Below are positions 1 through 7,997 of a stretch of DNA of 64,000 nucleotides, piece by piece; position 1 is the first letter of the stretch, and every line of letters begins with the position of its first letter. The DNA comes from Planctomycetota bacterium (GTDB lineage: Bacteria > Planctomycetota > Phycisphaerae > Phycisphaerales > SM1A02). Made by a program: the position numbers and the translations under genes. Location of the stretch: the NCBI GenBank assembly GCA_022566535.1, contig JADFIR010000001.1, positions 1 through 64,000 of the forward strand, read 5' to 3'. The notes under the pieces were generated by a model. That model made no database searches, was not told where the DNA came from, and saw nothing but the letters and a program-made list of their open reading frames with translations.

Positions 1-472
1 GTGCCCCGGGTTGGGGCCCGAGTTCCTTGCTGCGGCCGGGCCGGGCGTCGGTGACGGCCTCTGTCAGCCAGGCCCGGCCTTCGCTGCGGATCAACCCGGC
101 CGAACGACCGAGGTCGTCAAGCACCCGTAACAGCCCGTCGTCGCCGATAACGCGAACACGTCCCGTTCGATGAGCGTGCCTGACGATCCTCACCGCCGGC
201 GCCGACTTCCCAACAACAGAGTCAACAGCCGAACTCGGCCCAATGGGACCGCGACCAACAACGTGCGTCGTCTGCGATGCGCCGGGCAGGTGCAACCCAA
301 CCGCCCACGCACATCCGATCACAACCAGCACGATGGCGAGGGTCCCCGCGGCACGACGTCGCCGATTCCGATGACGCTGCGTGCGGCGCATGGCCGCGAT
401 CAGATCATTGAGCATGGCATCGCGCCGCGCCCGCCCGGTCGCTGAGAGTTGATCGGGGCCGTTGTCAATCAT
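1..472 (-). CDS. Putative membrane anti-sigma-like protein (partial, runs off the window)
   Basis: This open frame is not in the ORF track because it has no stop inside the window. Read on the minus strand it starts MIDNGPDQLSATGRARRD and stays open to base 1. Residues 1-40 are basic and probably cytoplasmic. One membrane segment follows at about residues 43-65 (GTLAIVLVVIGCAWAVGL), and the rest would lie outside the membrane. Its ATG overlaps the last codons of the upstream sigma-factor gene by 8 bases, so the two are probably translationally coupled. A small single-span protein directly behind an ECF sigma gene is usually its anti-sigma or a co-regulated membrane partner. That role is inferred from position and topology, because I see no zinc-binding anti-sigma motif. 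Confidence 0.6.
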   Translation of the reverse strand, partial: MIDNGPDQLSATGRARRDAMLNDLIAAMRRTQRHRNRRRRAAGTLAIVLVVIGCAWAVGLHLPGASQTTHVVGRGPIGPSSAVDSVVGKSAPAVRIVRHAHRTGRVRVIGDDGLLRVLDDLGRSAGLIRSEGRAWLTEAVTDARPGRSKELGPQPGA

Positions 473-1085
473 CGATTTGCTCCTTCGCTCGACGGCGCAG
501 GGTGCGCTGCAGCCGTCTGAGCCGGCCGTCCACCGCTCCCGGCTTCAAGCCCAACACGTTGCCGATTTGCTGCAAGGTCCATCCGAAGCGGTGCCGCATC
601 AACAACAGCTGCACGCTGCGGTCATCCATCGATTCCAGTTGCTGGTGGAGCCAGCGCAGCCGACGGCCCAAATCGTCTGTGCAATGCGCCGGCGGCCCCG
701 GACTCAATCGGCCAGCGGCCGCCCGCCGCTCGCGCGCCCGGCGCCTGGCTTCCTGTCGTAACCGGTCATACGCACACGATGCAACGAGAACGCACAGCCA
801 GCGCCGCAGATCTCCGGCGGTATTCATCGGCTTCAGTGAACGGATCACGCGCAGCATGGCGTCCTGAACAACATCGAGACAGAACGCCTCGTCGCGACCG
901 GTGGCTCGTCGTGCCTCGGCGTACATCGAGTCGAACCACGCGCGGTAGAACCGCGCAAACGCCTCGGTGTCACCCGAGGCGACGGCCGATGTCAGGGCTC
1001 TGACCTCTGCCTGCACGCGCGCCCTCGGCTGGGATGCAAATCCATCGAACCAGTCAATCGTTTGGGCGTTCGCGTTGGAGCTCAC
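465..1085 (-). CDS. ECF-type RNA polymerase sigma factor
   Basis: A 206-residue sigma-70 family protein that would direct core RNA polymerase to a dedicated regulon. Region 2 lies at about residues 35-105 (FARFYRAWFDSMYAEARR, then FCLDVVQDAMLRVIRSL). Region 4 lies at about 140-200, with a helix-turn-helix around RFGWTLQQIGNVLGLKPGAV. The length fits the ECF group, and no region 3 is present. The start is a GTG that overlaps the end of the upstream gene by 32 bases, while the stop overlaps the next gene by 8 bases, so three genes form one transcription unit. The later GTG codon (VQAEVRAL) is an alternative start. Confidence 0.88.
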   Translation of the reverse strand: MSSNANAQTIDWFDGFASQPRARVQAEVRALTSAVASGDTEAFARFYRAWFDSMYAEARRATGRDEAFCLDVVQDAMLRVIRSLKPMNTAGDLRRWLCVLVASCAYDRLRQEARRRARERRAAAGRLSPGPPAHCTDDLGRRLRWLHQQLESMDDRSVQLLLMRHRFGWTLQQIGNVLGLKPGAVDGRLRRLQRTLRRRAKEQIDD

Positions 1086-1950
1086 GTTGCGCTCGCTCCT
1101 TTTCCAACTCCAGTCTCATTCGCGTCTCGCCGAGCTCAGTCGTCACCGCCGCCAACTGGCTCTCCTTGCTTTCAACGATACGCTGAAGGTCGGCCACTCG
1201 CCATTCCAGGGCCTCCACCTTTTGTTGCAGCGTGGCGACCAAAGCCTGCGCCTGCCGTTGCGAGGTCTCCGCCGCCCCCAGCCGGGCCAGGGCTTCTCCG
1301 CGCTTTGCGTCCAGGTGGCTCAGCAGGACCGACTCGTTCAATCGTTTAAGCACTTCGTTGATGACTTCCAACTGCTCCTGATCGCCGTGGGCGATCAGCA
1401 GACCCGTGTCCTCGTGGAACCGGATGTCCATCTCCGTCTTCGAGCCGACGACCTCCAACGCCATCTCGACGGCAGCGAGTACGGCTTCACTAGTGATGCC
1501 ATTCGTGAGAAGATTGGACACGGTCCAAACCTGAGTGGGGCTTGCGGCCGCTCGTCCGACGACCCGAGCCAAGACCTGATACGTTTGCCGCTCGGCCGGG
1601 TCGTACATGGGCATGTGCCTGACCAGGAGCGTGACCGTACGGCTCGGCCGCTCATGGCCCCTACCGTCCAGCAGGTCGATGGCCCCCGCTACCGTCACCT
1701 GTGTCAGCGTGACCGGAGGCATTGGAATCTCCGACGCTTCAGGGGCGACGACGATGTTCGTCTCACCGGCGGCCCGGCGAATGCTGGCGACGTAGTCCAT
1801 CGCGCTCCCCCCGGAGAACTCCAGGGAGATGAGCGCAAGCGGCTCGTCCTGGGGCCCCTCGATCGCCGCGGCCGGCGGCGCGGTCGTGAGCATGATCGGG
1901 ATGACCAAGGCGCGTACCCACGGCGAAGTCATTGTCCACAACGGTTTCAT
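1054..1950 (-). CDS. Secreted protein with secretin N-domain-like region and C-terminal coiled coil
   Basis: I do not recognise a named family. The first residues (MKPLWTMTSPWVRALVIPIM) and a following PPAAA-IEG look like a signal peptide with its cleavage site. The middle part has beta-alpha patterns like secretin or STN short domains (ISLEFSGGSAMDYVASIRR, and TGLLIAHGDQEQLEVINEVL near residue 190). From about residue 210 to the end it is heptad-rich (TLQQKVEALEWRVADLQRI), a long coiled coil. The ORF opens further upstream, but I chose the ATG at 1950 because GGAG lies nine bases before it and the signal peptide begins there. It is first in an operon with an ECF sigma factor, so a role in envelope signalling is possible but unproven. 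Confidence 0.6.
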   Translation of the reverse strand: MKPLWTMTSPWVRALVIPIMLTTAPPAAAIEGPQDEPLALISLEFSGGSAMDYVASIRRAAGETNIVVAPEASEIPMPPVTLTQVTVAGAIDLLDGRGHERPSRTVTLLVRHMPMYDPAERQTYQVLARVVGRAAASPTQVWTVSNLLTNGITSEAVLAAVEMALEVVGSKTEMDIRFHEDTGLLIAHGDQEQLEVINEVLKRLNESVLLSHLDAKRGEALARLGAAETSQRQAQALVATLQQKVEALEWRVADLQRIVESKESQLAAVTTELGETRMRLELEKERAQRELQRERPND

Positions 1951-2200
1951 CAGCTTCATCTCCATGTCAAGGGCAGATGTCAAGCCCTCCGTGATCAAAC
2001 GACGCTCGGCCGGCGATTTCGCGCTGCGGCTGACAACTTCTGTAAGATCTTTCGGTGAGGCCGCGGGGAAAGGTGGTGTAAGGGCGTCCGTATCGCGCGG
2101 ACTGACCGCGCGGGGCGGATCGGTCTGTGCGGGCTGGGTAATTCGACGGCACCCGAGTCACCCAGCCCGGCGGTGGGGCATCGGGGCATGCGGATTTTCG

Positions 2201-2228
2201 TTGACGCGGGCGAATGACCGCGTAGAGT
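2201..2228 (+). promoter_or_regulatory. Candidate promoter of the multihaem cytochrome gene
   Basis: TTGACG and TAGAGT are separated by 16 bases, about 150 bases before the cytochrome start codon. The same 16-base spacing occurs in the conserved promoter-like blocks upstream of the PEP-CTERM-like paralogs. The rest of the 430-base gap between the divergent genes (1951-2380) shows no gene I can support. Confidence 0.35.
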
Positions 2229-2380
2229 GGATTGTGCGCTGGTTTCGGTGGCTTGTGTGCTCGGTGCCCCACGCAAGGTGAGTTTCGGCCATAGGATTAC
2301 CGGCAACGCTGAGCGGTCGAACCATGCGGCGGATGAAACCACTCCGCGTGTCGAGCCGGACCCTCAGGAGGAGTTGATTG

Positions 2381-4357
2381 ATGCAGTTGGGCCGCAAGAG
2401 CCATTGCCGGGCGATATTGATGACAGCGGCTGGGATCATGGCCGCGTTGGCGGTTGGGCCGGGGCGGACGGTATCAGGGTTCCGCGACGCCGGTCCGCCG
2501 GGCCTTCCCATCGGCACCACCCTCGAGGATTTCTTTATGCCGGGCACGCAGCCGGATCCGAGCGGCGCGGAGCTGACGCCGATCGTCTCTGTCTTTGATT
2601 GCCTTCTCTGCCACGCCGATTTCGACGATGCCGATCCGCCGCTGCCTTTGGATGCAGAACCCTATCGCACCTGGAGCGGCAGCATGATGGCCCAGGCCAC
2701 CCGCGACCCCGTATTCTGGGCCGCGCTCACCGTCGCCAATCAGGACGCGGACTTCGGCGGCGACCTCTGCCTGCGATGCCATACCCCGGCTGGCTGGTTG
2801 GCCGGTCGCTCGACGCCCACCGACGGATTGGACCTCGTGCACTTCACCGCCGACTTCGAGGGCGTCACCTGCAACTTCTGCCATCGGATGGTCAATCCGA
2901 TGTACATCAGGGGTGAGAGTCCCGTTGAGGATTGGCAGATCCTGGACGACCTGGACATCGAAGGTCTCGTTCCCGAACAGCCGGGCAGCGGGCGGTATGT
3001 CGTTGATCCGCAGGATCGCCGCAGAGGCCCATACGACCTGGGAGATTCTTTCCCGTTTCATTTCTGGCTGCAGTCGCCGTTCCATCAGGAGTCGGCGCTG
3101 TGTGCGACGTGTCATGACGTCAGCAACCCTGTGTATACCCGCCAAGGCGACGGTAGTTACGTGCAGAACGATCTGGATGCCCCGCATCCCACGATGGACA
3201 AGTACGACATGTTCCCCATCGAGCGTACCTTCGGGGAGTGGGCCGAAAGCCAGTTCGCCAATGGTGGCGTCGTGTTTCCCGACGGGCGCTTCGGCGGCGC
3301 ACTGCCTGATGACATTCCGATCGAGAGCTGTCAGGACTGTCACATGCCGGATCAGGTGTCGCCGGGCTGCCGCGTGCCGGAGTTTGACGATCACCCGGAC
3401 ATGGCGGCCCACTTCTTCAACGGCGGTAACACGTGGGTGATCAAGGCGGTCAACACGCTCTATACCGACGGTGACGGCGGACTCAACGACCCCGTGTTCC
3501 TCGATGAGCCGACCGGCCTGACGCAACAAATCATCGATGAGTCAATTGCCCGGGCGGTCCAGATGTTGCGCGACGCTTCTGACCTGGAGCTGTCCCAAGA
3601 AGGCAATCTGCTCAATGTTCGCGTTATCAACTTCTCCGGCCATAAGCTGCCCACCGGGTATCACGAAGGCCGGCGGATGTGGATCAACGTCATGTTCCTC
3701 GACGAAGCCGCCCAGGTGGTGCTCGAACACGGCGCGTATGACTTTGGCACGGCCGAGCTGACCGCCGGAGACACTAAGGTGTACCAGGCGAAGTTCGGAC
3801 TTGATGCCGCAGCGGCGGCGAAGACGGGTCTGCCACAAGGGCAGTCGTTCCACTTCCTCCTCAATAATGTCATCCTGTTCGATAACCGCATCCCGCCGAT
3901 CGGCTTCACCAATGCCGGCTTTGAGGCGGTCCAGGCGGAGCCGGTGGACTACACCTATGCCGACGGCCAGCACTGGGATGACACCGAGTATCGCATCCCC
4001 CCCGGCGCGACGCAGGCGCTGGTCACGGTGTACTACCAACTCACCTCCAAGGTCTACATTGAGTTTCTGCGGGACGAGAACACGACGGATAATCGCGGGC
4101 AGATCGCCTACAACCAATGGGTGCTTCACGGCAAGAGCGCCCCGGTGGATATGGATTCAGCGTTGATTGACCTGGTGCCGAGCATCCCCGGCGACCTGGA
4201 CGGCGACGGCGATGTGGACATCTTCGATCTGTTGATTCTGATCAGCAATTGGGGCCGCTGCGCTGAGCCCTGCCCACCGGCCTGCTTCGCCGATCTCGAC
4301 GCCGACTGCACCGTGGGCATCCTCGACCTGCTTGCCTTGTTAGCCAACTGGGGGTAG
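2381..4357 (+). CDS. Secreted pentahaem cytochrome c-like protein with dockerin-like tail
   Basis: A 658-residue exported protein. Five CxxCH haem-binding motifs are visible (CLLCH, CLRCH, CNFCH, CATCH, CQDCH) in the first half, so it is a periplasmic or extracellular multihaem c-type cytochrome of unknown redox partner. The central-to-late part is beta-rich without haem motifs. The C-terminus carries two Asp-rich EF-hand-like repeats (DLDGDGDVDIFDLLILISNWG-like and DLDADCTVGILDLLALLANWG-like), the dockerin-type tail common in planctomycete secreted proteins. The ATG at 2381 is preferred over the TTG at 2378 because AGGAGGAG lies seven bases upstream. A basic N-terminus plus hydrophobic stretch (ILMTAAGIMAALAVGP) serves as signal peptide. 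A remnant of a related gene lies at 62.4 kb. Confidence 0.8.
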   Translation: MQLGRKSHCRAILMTAAGIMAALAVGPGRTVSGFRDAGPPGLPIGTTLEDFFMPGTQPDPSGAELTPIVSVFDCLLCHADFDDADPPLPLDAEPYRTWSGSMMAQATRDPVFWAALTVANQDADFGGDLCLRCHTPAGWLAGRSTPTDGLDLVHFTADFEGVTCNFCHRMVNPMYIRGESPVEDWQILDDLDIEGLVPEQPGSGRYVVDPQDRRRGPYDLGDSFPFHFWLQSPFHQESALCATCHDVSNPVYTRQGDGSYVQNDLDAPHPTMDKYDMFPIERTFGEWAESQFANGGVVFPDGRFGGALPDDIPIESCQDCHMPDQVSPGCRVPEFDDHPDMAAHFFNGGNTWVIKAVNTLYTDGDGGLNDPVFLDEPTGLTQQIIDESIARAVQMLRDASDLELSQEGNLLNVRVINFSGHKLPTGYHEGRRMWINVMFLDEAAQVVLEHGAYDFGTAELTAGDTKVYQAKFGLDAAAAAKTGLPQGQSFHFLLNNVILFDNRIPPIGFTNAGFEAVQAEPVDYTYADGQHWDDTEYRIPPGATQALVTVYYQLTSKVYIEFLRDENTTDNRGQIAYNQWVLHGKSAPVDMDSALIDLVPSIPGDLDGDGDVDIFDLLILISNWGRCAEPCPPACFADLDADCTVGILDLLALLANWG

Positions 4358-4493
4358 CCCTCTCAGTGATCAGCTCCCAGCGTTCAGCGTTCAGCGTTGA
4401 GCGAGCCGGGCTGTCCCTCAAAGCCGCCCTGTCCCCACCCCGGGCTCCGCCCCGCCCGGGCGGCGTAATCTGCCCTTTCTCGTCATTTTTCCC

Positions 4494-4521
4494 TTGGAAA
4501 TCCAGCTTCTTGAGGTAGGCT
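4494..4521 (+). promoter_or_regulatory. Conserved promoter block upstream of PEP-CTERM-like paralog 1
   Basis: TTGGAA, 16 bases, TAGGCT. The block and its surroundings (from CTCGTCATTTTTCCC before it to GTCGCCGGGGCCCAT after it) recur almost unchanged before paralog 5 and recognisably before paralog 6, 50 kb away. Conservation of a non-coding stretch with fixed spacing supports a promoter, although it could also simply have been copied along with the genes. Confidence 0.5.
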
Positions 4522-4587
4522 GCGCACGTCGCCGGGGCCCATTTCTGACCGCCTGACCTCGGTTCACGGTGAGAAGAGAGAACAGCC

Positions 4588-5208
4588 ATGCGCTTGGGAA
4601 AGACAACGACCGGACTGATCGCTGCGGCCATCATGGCCTGGCTCGGCAATGGTCAGGCCCTGGGCGGATTTGTTGAGGAGTTCACCGACAAGGCTGAGTG
4701 GATCTCGGCGGTTGGCCGGTTCACCACCATCGACTTCACCGGCTTCCCGGATGGAACCTTCATTACGGACCAGTACGCCGACCTCGGCATCCTGTTTACC
4801 GACGGCAACGACAACATCTTTCTGAGCGATAACGCGTTTCCAAACGACGGTGCCGGGCTGTTCGGAGGTGGCTTCACACCGATCGCGGTCTCCTTCGATA
4901 CCCCCCAAGCCTGGATCGCGGTGGACTTCCCGGGGGCTGTTCAGTTTGAGCTGTTTCGGGAAGGCGAGCTCATCTACACCAGTAGCTTGTTTGGTGGCGG
5001 GGGGGTCGGCTTCTTTGCTGGGTTGGTATCTAGCGAGTTGTTCGACGCCGCCGTGATCCTCGACCCTGACGACCAGTCGGTTTTTATCGACGATCTGCAC
5101 TTCGGGGTTCCGGCGCCGGGAGCCATCGCACTGCTTGCGCTTGCGAGTCTGTTCTCTACTCGCCGCCGGCGCTCAGGTGTGACGGGCGCAGCCTCAACCG
5201 AGGATTGA
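4588..5208 (+). CDS. PEP-CTERM-like secreted protein, family member 1
   Basis: A 206-residue member of a seven-copy local family. An N-terminal signal peptide (MRLGKTTTGLIAAAIMAWLG) precedes a beta-rich domain of about 150 residues with the family signatures EFTDKxEWI, GRFTTIxFTGFP, ITDQYADLGxLF, PQAWIAVDFPG and IDDLHFGVPAPG. The tail PAPGAIALLALASLFSTRRRR is a PEP-CTERM-like sorting signal: a short motif, a hydrophobic stretch and a basic cluster. The family function is unknown. It is expected at the cell surface or exported. Copy 2 follows after 21 bases. An AG-rich ribosome site (GAGAAGAGAGAA) precedes the ATG, as in the other copies. Confidence 0.8.
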   Translation: MRLGKTTTGLIAAAIMAWLGNGQALGGFVEEFTDKAEWISAVGRFTTIDFTGFPDGTFITDQYADLGILFTDGNDNIFLSDNAFPNDGAGLFGGGFTPIAVSFDTPQAWIAVDFPGAVQFELFREGELIYTSSLFGGGGVGFFAGLVSSELFDAAVILDPDDQSVFIDDLHFGVPAPGAIALLALASLFSTRRRRSGVTGAASTED

Positions 5209-5229
5209 CCAGGAGAAGAGAGAAGAGCC

Positions 5230-5820
5230 ATGCGACTGCCAAATATGCCGACCGGACTGATCGCTTCGGCGCTGCTAATAGGCTGGCCGGGGAATGGTGA
5301 GGCGCTTGGCGGATTTGTTGAGGAGTTCACCGACAAGGCTGAGTGGATCTCGGCGGTTGGCCGGTTCACCACGATCGGCTTCACCGGCTTCCCGGACGGC
5401 ACATTCATCACCGACCAGTACGCCGACCTCGGTGTCCTGTTTGTCGGTGGCAATGAGAACATCTTTCTCAACGATTTCGCGTTTCCAAATGACGGTGCCG
5501 GCCTCGACGACGGCGGGTTCACTCCCATCGCGGTTTCTTTCGATACTCCCCAGGCGTGGATCGCCGTGGACTTCCCGGGCCTGATTCAGTTTGAGCTTTT
5601 CAGTGGGGGGAACCTGATCTACACGAGCAGCGAGTTTGGCATCGGAGGTGTGGGTAAGTTCGCCGGACTTGTCTCTACCGAGCTCTTCGATCTCGCGGTC
5701 ATGAGTGACCGTTCAGGTGTGGACGTGGTCATTGATGACTTGCACTTTGGGGTGCCGGCGCCGTCAGTCCTTGCTCTGCTGGCCCTGGGAGGTCTGTACT
5801 CTGCGCGGCGCCGGGGCTGA
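5230..5820 (+). CDS. PEP-CTERM-like secreted protein, family member 2
   Basis: A 196-residue tandem copy of member 1, with a similar signal peptide (IASALLIGWPGNGEALG) and the same order of motifs, ending VPAPSVLALLALGGLYSARRRG. The reading frame stops at TGA directly after ARRRG. The next bases are still similar to the codons that give the C-terminal extension (TAAASTED) in members 1 and 6, so a former coding end has become 3' untranslated sequence. It shares the AGGAGAAGAGAGAAG ribosome site with its neighbours and is probably transcribed with members 1 and 3. Function unknown. Confidence 0.78.
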   Translation: MRLPNMPTGLIASALLIGWPGNGEALGGFVEEFTDKAEWISAVGRFTTIGFTGFPDGTFITDQYADLGVLFVGGNENIFLNDFAFPNDGAGLDDGGFTPIAVSFDTPQAWIAVDFPGLIQFELFSGGNLIYTSSEFGIGGVGKFAGLVSTELFDLAVMSDRSGVDVVIDDLHFGVPAPSVLALLALGGLYSARRRG

Positions 5821-5874
5821 CGTCTGACGGCCGCGGCCTCGACCGAGGATTAACCAGGAGAAGAGAGAAGAGCC

Positions 5875-6456
5875 ATGCGACTGGGAAAGACGATCGGATT
5901 GATGGCTGTGGCGATAATGGCCTGGCCGGGGAATCAGGTGGCCTCTGGCGGCTTTATTGAGTTCACCGACAAAGAGGAATGGATCGCGGCGGTGGGTCGG
6001 TTCACCACAATCGACTTCACTGGCTTCCCGGATGGAACCTTCATTACGGACCAGTACGCCGACCTCGGCATCCTCTTTGTCGGCGGAAATGAGCACATCT
6101 TTCTGAACCAGGGCTTCATCAACGATGGGGCCGGGCTAAACAGTGGCTTTTTTACCGATATTGTGATGGAATTTGGGACGCCGCAGGCCTGGATCGCTGT
6201 GGACTTCCCGGGCTTGATTCAGTTTGAGCTTTTCAGTGCTGGGGAGCTCATCTACACGAGCAGCGAGTTTGGCATCGGAGGTGTGGGCAACTTCGCAGGG
6301 CTTGTCGCCACCGACCCCTTCGATATGGCAGTTATCCTCGACCCGACGGGCGGAACTGCCAACGTCGATGATCTCCATTTCGGTGTGCCGTCGCCCGGAG
6401 CCATCGCACTGCTTGCGCTCGGGGGGCTATTCTCTACTCGCCGCCGGCGCTCTTAG
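5875..6456 (+). CDS. PEP-CTERM-like secreted protein, family member 3
   Basis: A 193-residue copy. The signal peptide MRLGKTIGLMAVAIMAWPG is followed by EFTDKEEWIAAVGRFTTIDF, and the C-terminal tail is VPSPGAIALLALGGLFSTRRRRS. It differs from members 1 and 2 in the middle (NQGFINDGAGLNSGFFTDIV) but matches members 2 and 7 in SSEFGIGGVGNFAGL, a mosaic pattern expected from gene conversion inside the family. It is the third gene of a tandem set, with the same spacer and ribosome site. Function unknown. Confidence 0.78.
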   Translation: MRLGKTIGLMAVAIMAWPGNQVASGGFIEFTDKEEWIAAVGRFTTIDFTGFPDGTFITDQYADLGILFVGGNEHIFLNQGFINDGAGLNSGFFTDIVMEFGTPQAWIAVDFPGLIQFELFSAGELIYTSSEFGIGGVGNFAGLVATDPFDMAVILDPTGGTANVDDLHFGVPSPGAIALLALGGLFSTRRRRS

Positions 6457-6529
6457 CAAATGTTCGTATTCTCGGAGGGGATGGAAGGTCTAATCGTTAG
6501 CAGAAACCGTTTCTTACAGGAGGATCGCG

Positions 6530-6637
6530 ATGAAGGCTTTCAGTTTCAGCTTCATTCTCCCGTCTCTCGCTGCTGCGACGCTGACTGTTTCCATAGTTGG
6601 CATCGCCACGGCTCAGACCTGTGGGCTTGAGAAGTGA
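6530..6637 (+). pseudogene. Signal-peptide stub (35 codons), probable truncated secreted-protein gene
   Basis: ATG at 6530 follows a strong ribosome site (ACAGGAGG) and encodes a signal peptide (MKAFSFSFILPSLAAATLTV, then AQTCGLEK) before a TGA. Nothing follows the export signal except the start of family member 4. It looks like the 5' end of a secreted-protein gene whose body was lost when the paralog was inserted or recombined in. A genuine 35-residue exported peptide cannot be excluded. Confidence 0.5.
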
Positions 6638-6645
6638 GAACAGCC

Positions 6646-7230
6646 ATGCGAGTGCGTATGACGATCGGGTTGATGGCTGTGGCGGTCATGGCCTGGCCGG
6701 GGAATGGCGAGGCCCTCGGTGGATTTGTTGAGGAGTTCACCGACAAGGATGAGTGGATCGCGGCGGTGGGTCGGTTCACCACGATCGGTTTCACTGGCTT
6801 CCCGAACGGGACATTCATCACCGACCAGTACGCCGAGCTGGGCATCCTGTTCACGGACGGCAACGACAGCATCTCCCCGTTTGACCCGATTACGTACCCC
6901 AATGACGGCTGGGGCCTGGACGGCAACGGCAACATCTCCGTTGCGTTCGACAGCCCCCAGGCGTGGATCGGCGTGGACCATCCAGGCTTCCTCAGCATTG
7001 AGTTGTATAGCGAGGGACGCCTTTTCTACACGAGCAGCATCGCCGGAGGCGGCGGCGTAGGTTTCTTCCTGGGGCTGATTTCCAGCGAGTTGTTCGACGC
7101 GGCGGTGCTCATCGACCCGTTCGGCCTGGACGCCGAAATCGATGACCTCCACTTCGGCGTCCCTGCACCTGGGAGTGTTTGTCTGTTAGCCTTGGCCGGC
7201 CTGTGGCCCAGACGTCGCCGACGGGCATAA
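6646..7230 (+). CDS. PEP-CTERM-like secreted protein, family member 4
   Basis: A 194-residue diverged copy. The open frame begins at a GTG (6634), but the ATG at 6646 matches the other family starts (MRVRMTIGLMAVAVMAWPG). The core motifs EFTDKDEWIAAVGRFTTIGF and ITDQYAELGILF are kept. The tail is VPAPGSVCLLALAGLWPRRRRRA, without the FST-RRRR of members 1 and 3. The middle part (ISPFDPITYPNDGWGLDGNG) is the most diverged in cluster 1. It is flanked on both sides by stubs of other signal-peptide genes, so it probably arrived by recombination. Function unknown, predicted surface or exported. Confidence 0.76.
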   Translation: MRVRMTIGLMAVAVMAWPGNGEALGGFVEEFTDKDEWIAAVGRFTTIGFTGFPNGTFITDQYAELGILFTDGNDSISPFDPITYPNDGWGLDGNGNISVAFDSPQAWIGVDHPGFLSIELYSEGRLFYTSSIAGGGGVGFFLGLISSELFDAAVLIDPFGLDAEIDDLHFGVPAPGSVCLLALAGLWPRRRRRA

Positions 7231-7303
7231 CACTTTCTCTGTTCTGGCACGGGAGCTGAAATCGTGCTTCCTCAAATCGACTCTAAAGATAAGGAGACCT
7301 CCG

Positions 7304-7952
7304 ATGAAAGCACTCAATCGTCGATCCACTGTCACCTGTCTTGTGGGCGCGGCTTTGGCATTGCTCCCTGTCAATGCGGCCACCGGCCAGCAGACCTGCT
7401 ACAGGCTCACCGACCTGAAAGCGCTCGGGTTTGCACCCGGACCCGACGGGATATTCGGGACAGTCACCTATTTACGTCCTGGCTAAGTAGTCTATTCAAG
7501 GTGTGCTCGCCTTCGTGCGTTTGCGCTTGGCTCGGACGACGGCAGGCTTTGGCGGTCAACCCACCGGCGCCGCGTGGAGCCGTCGCCTCAAAAACGCGCG
7601 CTTCATGCCATAGCCCGCGACTCGGCCGCGGGGAAATGGTGCAATCGCATCCACTGTCCTTCAACCCCCGGCAGAGCCCGGGGCTATCGGTGGGGTTGCG
7701 GCCAATGACCAACGCCTGTCGGCCGCAATCATCACATCGCATGGAGGAGTCGAGAAAGGCGGCGAGAGCGCTCAAGGCGGCGGCGGTAGCAACCACAACG
7801 GATCGGGTGACGATCCATCGCTCACCGCGGCGCTGGCGCAAATGGGATTCGACAGCGTCGACGAATACCAGGACTGGCTGATCGACGCAAGCGATTCCGA
7901 AGCCTTCGCATGCGCGTGTGTGCTGCTGGCGCTTCTGGAGGCGCAGCCATAG
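7304..7952 (+). pseudogene. Broken secreted-protein gene: intact start, later fragment in another frame
   Basis: A good ribosome site (AAGGAG) and ATG at 7304 open a 60-codon frame with a signal peptide (TCLVGAALALLPVNAATGQQ) and a short mature start (TCYRLTDLKALGF), ending at TAA 7484-7486. Further on, a different frame without any start codon reads as protein from about 7615 to TAG at 7950. Its pieces include VAANDQRLSAAIITSHGG, a Gly-rich linker and LAQMGFDSVDEYQDWL, ending CACVLLALLEAQP. I read the pair as the ends of one inactivated exported-protein gene with internal deletion or frameshifts. A REP-like palindrome lies inside the second part. Joining the two parts into one gene is inference. 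Confidence 0.5.
7665..7686 (-). repeat. REP-like palindrome (TAGCCCCGGGC class)
   Basis: On the minus strand it reads TAGCCCCGGGCTCTGCCGGG, a hairpin with a 5' TAG tag. Close relatives are at 30747, 30805, 31948 and 36569. It lies inside the broken gene at 7.3-7.95 kb. Confidence 0.55.
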
Positions 7953-7997
7953 GGAAAGAGGAAGCGATGAGCGATGAGTGATGAGTGATGCGCCAAG

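Noticed and set aside
967-2058. 363-residue plus-strand ORF over the sigma operon
   Set aside because: It is the shadow of the sigma and secretin-like genes, which have clear motifs on the minus strand.
7965-7992. Short GATGAGY tandem run considered as a repeat array
   Set aside because: Only about four short units with no spacers; not CRISPR-like and too short to interpret.
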